In this document: positions 61,228 to 64,000 of the stretch, one piece after another
Numbering within the stretch: the first letter of the stretch is position 1
How the letters are laid out: the number at the start of each line of letters is the position of its first letter
DNA from: Amycolatopsis keratiniphila subsp. keratiniphila
GTDB taxonomy: Bacteria; Actinomycetota; Actinomycetes; Mycobacteriales; Pseudonocardiaceae
DNA: 64,000 bases
Direction: 5' to 3'
Assembly (NCBI RefSeq): GCF_001620365.2
Contig: NZ_LQMT02000037.1
Coordinates: forward strand, 42,467-106,466
Notes under the pieces: generated by a model
Database searches by the model: none
What the model was told of the DNA's origin: nothing
Seen by the model: the letters and a program-made list of their open reading frames with translations, nothing else
Position numbers and translations under genes: made by a program

Positions 61228-62087
61228 AGCTTGAATTCCGTACCGTCCAACGGAAGGGAGGCGCCGCCGGCCAGTACGGCGGCGTGCTCCGGCGAGGCCG
61301 GGTCGATCACCGGGTTCGTGTTGTTCAGATGCGTGTACACCCACCGTGGGCCGGGCCGGAGCTTCGCTAGGCTGCCGGTGATCGGCAGATGCCCCATCGC
61401 CAGCTGGGCGCCGTCGCCGACCTTGGCCGCGGTGGCACCCGACATCTCGTCCGGTGCGTAGAAGGTTCCGTCCAGCAGCACCAGGCCCGCGTCGCGCGTG
61501 AAGTCGTCGAATCCGTCCGGCCAGCTCTTCAGGCAAGGCGCGTATACGAAGACACCGCCGGTCCGGACGTCTTCGATCCGGTACGCCACCACCCACGGTC
61601 CGTCCTCAGTGGACGAACGTGCGTACTTCGGCCGCTTGTCGCTCACGGGAAGCATGCTCACGCGGAGGCCGTCGATGGAGACATCCGACGACGGCAGCCA
61701 GTCCCAGCCACCGTAGCCGTCGATGATCGAACGTGCGGGGAACTGTTCGGACAAGGCATCCAGAACCGCCTCTGGTGCCCATACCGGAAGGCCACCCGCC
61801 TCCCGCAACAGAAGCAGGCCGAGCGAATGGTCGAGTTCGGCGTCGGTCAGCAACACCCCGCGCAGCGGGATTTCCCGCGGACCGGGCCCGGCACGCAAGG
61901 GCGGCGTGGTGAGGATCTGCGCGCGGATGTCCGGTGACACGTTGAGCAGGTACCAGCCCTCGCCGTCCGCGCTCACCGCGACACAGTCCTGGGTCCGCGG
62001 CGGCGCGTCCGAGACGCACAGCGCGCAGGCGCAGTTCCACTGCGGGAAACCGCCGCCCGCCGCGGTGCCGAGCAGGATCACCCTCAT
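61224..62087 (-). CDS. pqqB: PQQ biosynthesis protein PqqB
   Basis: 287 residues, metallo-beta-lactamase fold. The diagnostic N-terminus is LLGTAAGGGFPQWNCACALC; LTDAELDHSLGLLLLRE holds metal-type residues and GHLPITGSLAKL lies near the end. PqqB is thought to hydroxylate the tyrosine of the processed PqqA Glu-Tyr unit. The ATG at 62087 overlaps the pqqE stop (ATGA). Last gene of the minus-strand operon C-D-E-B. Confidence 0.94.
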   Translation of the reverse strand: MRVILLGTAAGGGFPQWNCACALCVSDAPPRTQDCVAVSADGEGWYLLNVSPDIRAQILTTPPLRAGPGPREIPLRGVLLTDAELDHSLGLLLLREAGGLPVWAPEAVLDALSEQFPARSIIDGYGGWDWLPSSDVSIDGLRVSMLPVSDKRPKYARSSTEDGPWVVAYRIEDVRTGGVFVYAPCLKSWPDGFDDFTRDAGLVLLDGTFYAPDEMSGATAAKVGDGAQLAMGHLPITGSLAKLRPGPRWVYTHLNNTNPVIDPASPEHAAVLAGGASLPLDGTEFKL

Positions 62088-63163
62088 CGCGGTGACCGCA
62101 TCACGAGTTCGTCCGTTTTCGCCGGTGTGGCGAGAATGAGGTCGACCACGCCGCGATGCGGTGAACGCGAGCACACGGGATCCGTCGCCGCGGCGTCACC
62201 GGTGAGCTGGAACGCCTGGCACCGGCAGCCGCCGAAGTCGATCGCGCGCCGCTCGCAGGTGCCGCAGGTGTCCGGCATCCAGTCCTCGCCGCGATAAGCG
62301 TTGAAGGAAGCGGATTCGTACCAGATCCAGGCCAGCGGCTTGTCCCGCACGTTGTCGAATTCCAGGGTCTCGATCGCCGTCGAAGCGGGGCACGGCAGCA
62401 CGTTCCCGTCGGGTGCCACCGTCAGTTGTCGCGCGCCCCACCCGTACATGCACGGCTTCGGGTACTTCTCGTAGTAGTCGGCGACGACGTAGATGACCTC
62501 CATGCGGCCGCGCAGCCGTTCGGTGGCCGCGCGCACGATCGGCTCGGCCTCCTCGAGTTGCCGCCGGGTCGGCATCAGGGCGTCGCGGTTGCGCAGGGCC
62601 CAGCCGTAATATTGCGTATTGGCCAGTTCGAGCCGGTCCGCGCCCATTTTCTCGGCGAGGTCGATGATTCCGGCGAGCTGGTCGTGGTTCTGCCGGTGCA
62701 GCACGACGTTGACCGAAAGCGGCAGCCCGGCCTTCTTGATCAGCTCGGCCGCGACCAGTTTCCGGTCATGGGCGCGCGCACCGGCGAGCCGGTCCGCGCG
62801 GTCGGCGGTCGCGCCCTGGACGGAGAGCTGGATATGTGCGATACCGCGTTCGACGAGATCGTCCAATCTGGACTCCGTCAGCCCGAGGCCGGACGTCACC
62901 AGGTTGACGTAGCAGCCTAGTTTCGTGGCGTGCTCGACCAGGATGGGCAGATCCGGTCTGGCGAGCGGCTCGCCGCCGGACATGTGCACCTGGAGCACGC
63001 CGAGCTCCCGTGCCTGCGAGAGCACTGAGATCCATTCCTCTGTGGACAGTTCGCCGTCACGGGCGATCAGCTCCACCGGATTCGAGCAGTACGGGCAATG
63101 CAGCGGGCAGCGATGGGTCAGCTCGGCCAGCATGCCCAGCGGTGGCGCGGTGTTCAGGTCCAT
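62084..63163 (-). CDS. pqqE: PqqA peptide cyclase (radical SAM enzyme PqqE)
   Basis: 359 residues. The radical SAM cluster is in LAELTHRCPLHCPYCSNP (CxxxCxxC, near residues 18-25). A C-terminal SPASM domain carries cysteines in MPDTCGTCERRAIDFGGCRC for auxiliary Fe-S clusters. It forms the Glu-Tyr carbon-carbon bond in the PqqA precursor, with PqqD as peptide chaperone. It overlaps pqqD by ten bases. Cytoplasmic. Confidence 0.95.
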   Translation of the reverse strand: MDLNTAPPLGMLAELTHRCPLHCPYCSNPVELIARDGELSTEEWISVLSQARELGVLQVHMSGGEPLARPDLPILVEHATKLGCYVNLVTSGLGLTESRLDDLVERGIAHIQLSVQGATADRADRLAGARAHDRKLVAAELIKKAGLPLSVNVVLHRQNHDQLAGIIDLAEKMGADRLELANTQYYGWALRNRDALMPTRRQLEEAEPIVRAATERLRGRMEVIYVVADYYEKYPKPCMYGWGARQLTVAPDGNVLPCPASTAIETLEFDNVRDKPLAWIWYESASFNAYRGEDWMPDTCGTCERRAIDFGGCRCQAFQLTGDAAATDPVCSRSPHRGVVDLILATPAKTDELVMRSPR

Positions 63164-63426
63164 TCGACGATCCGCCGATCTCCGAGCCGGGACAGGACGT
63201 CCAGGATTTCTTCCTCACGAACACCGGTGTAGCGCTCGCGCAGCGCCGAAGCGATCGCCGCGACGTCCTCGACACCGTCGCAGAGGGAAAGCACGGCCGC
63301 CGCCGTGGGATTCGGGACGAGCACGCCTTCGGGGAACAGGAGGACGTGCGTTTCCCTGGTCTGGTCGTAGCTCAGCCGGACTCCGCGCCGCAGCCGCGGT
63401 ACCGAGCCCAGGTCGAGGGTGGTCAT
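63154..63426 (-). CDS. pqqD: PqqA-binding peptide chaperone PqqD
   Basis: 90 residues, the normal PqqD size. RRGVRLSYDQTRETHVLLFP, then GVLVPNPTAAAVLSLCDGVE and ALRERYTG are the RRE-fold elements that hold the PqqA peptide. ATG at 63426 follows the pqqC stop by two bases. It delivers PqqA to PqqE. Confidence 0.93.
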   Translation of the reverse strand: MTTLDLGSVPRLRRGVRLSYDQTRETHVLLFPEGVLVPNPTAAAVLSLCDGVEDVAAIASALRERYTGVREEEILDVLSRLGDRRIVEWT

Positions 63427-63428
63427 GG

Positions 63429-64000
63429 CTACTCCTTGGCCGCCGCGCGCTCGATGGCGTCGAGCATGGACCACAGCACGTCGGTCTTGAACGACAGTGC
63501 GGCGATCGCCTTCTCCTGCTGTTCACGGGTGACGGCGTGCCGCACCACGATGTCGAGCGTTCCCTTGCCCTCGCCGGAGACCTTGTCGATCCGGTTGGTG
63601 AAATAGGCGAGGTCTTCCGGTGCGATCCACGAGTAGTTCGCCAGCATGTCGGCGACCCGCCGCTGCATGAGATGGCCGGCGAACATTTCGGTCAGCCCCG
63701 AAGCGACCGCTTCGAGCCAAGGTTTCGTGCGGGCGAAGGTCACGTAGGCGTCGACGGCGAACCGTACGCCGGGCGCGACGTGCCGCTGATCGAGAACCTC
63801 TTCGCGGTCGAGCCCGACCGCGGTGCACAACCGGAGCCAGCGCTCGATTCCGCCGTCCCCGGCCTTCGTCCCGTCGTGGTAGACGATGCGGTCGAGCCAT
63901 TCACGGCGGATCTCCGGCAGCGGGCAGTTGCTGATGATGGCCGCGTCCTTCTGCGGGAGCACACATTGGTAGTACCAGCGGTTCGCGGCCCAGATCTTCA
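63429..64000 (-). CDS. pqqC: Pyrroloquinoline-quinone synthase PqqC, N-terminus beyond the window
   Basis: About 190 C-terminal residues are visible. The frame is open to the last base and reads KIWAANRWYYQCVLPQKDA, then NCPLPEIRREWLDRIVYHDG and GVRFAVDAYVTFARTKPWLE. PqqC carries out the final cofactor-free, oxygen-dependent eight-electron oxidation and ring closure. The start, roughly 40-50 residues further, and any pqqA are outside the window. An apparent GTG at 63962 is an internal valine, not the start. Confidence 0.93.
   Translation of the reverse strand, partial: KIWAANRWYYQCVLPQKDAAIISNCPLPEIRREWLDRIVYHDGTKAGDGGIERWLRLCTAVGLDREEVLDQRHVAPGVRFAVDAYVTFARTKPWLEAVASGLTEMFAGHLMQRRVADMLANYSWIAPEDLAYFTNRIDKVSGEGKGTLDIVVRHAVTREQQEKAIAALSFKTDVLWSMLDAIERAAAKE

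Noticed and set aside
63429..63962. Complete pqqC starting at a GTG (63962)
   Set aside because: The frame stays open to the window end and the upstream residues (ANRWYYQ) belong to the PqqC family, so the gene is truncated, not complete.

Overview
High-GC actinomycete chromosome. The ABC, TetR, PadR, PucR, AfsR-type and tandem-TetR regulators, the frequent GTG/TTG and leaderless starts, mycobacteria-like fatty-acid and leucine catabolic operons and a PQQ operon all point to the Pseudonocardiaceae, most likely Amycolatopsis. This is an inference from gene content; no rRNA or species marker is present. No phage, transposon, CRISPR or tRNA was seen. The window reads as ordinary chromosome with one accessory-looking catabolic island.

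Layout. 0-11 kb: an ABC-2 exporter pair, alanine dehydrogenase, a quinone oxidoreductase behind a SoxR/MerR-type promoter, a PucR regulator, a PadR/VOC pair and the methionine genes metY-metX. 11-18 kb: a TetR repressor, a secreted SGNH esterase and a leucine-type operon (carboxylase beta subunit, biotin carboxylase, acyl-CoA dehydrogenase), with the same GTTAGCG-type operator at the repressor and at the operon. 18-26 kb: a methionine aminopeptidase under a large palindrome, GNAT, SDR, a PhaC-like hydrolase, a MASE1 membrane protein and a pair of acyl-CoA dehydrogenases resembling mycobacterial FadE23/FadE24. 26-34 kb: LtrA, a double-TetR fusion divergent from fadA-fadB, and an MMPL exporter. 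34-48 kb: a two-component system, an ArsR/SRPBCC/SDR unit, an MFS exporter, a GlcD-like oxidase with a ThDP enzyme, and a 995-residue AfsR-type regulator flanked by two secreted proteins.

48.3-58.4 kb is the most unusual part: DUF3830, a class III aminotransferase, a semialdehyde dehydrogenase, a tartrate/isopropylmalate-type dehydrogenase, DUF4262, a GntR/FCD regulator, two different maleate-isomerase-family proteins, a D-2-hydroxyacid dehydrogenase and an amidase. Three copies of a GATTGT-YG-ACAAT palindrome lie only at promoters of this set, so it looks like one self-contained regulon for an unidentified nitrogen-containing substrate. 58.4-64 kb: an ArsR-MFS operon, an aldo-keto reductase and the PQQ operon in order C-D-E-B (pqqC cut by the window end).

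A second theme is a set of intergenic composite palindromes at gene 3' ends. Each arm of the large inverted repeat is itself a small hairpin, so the same DNA can fold as one long or two short hairpins. Several share the same 23-nt arm.
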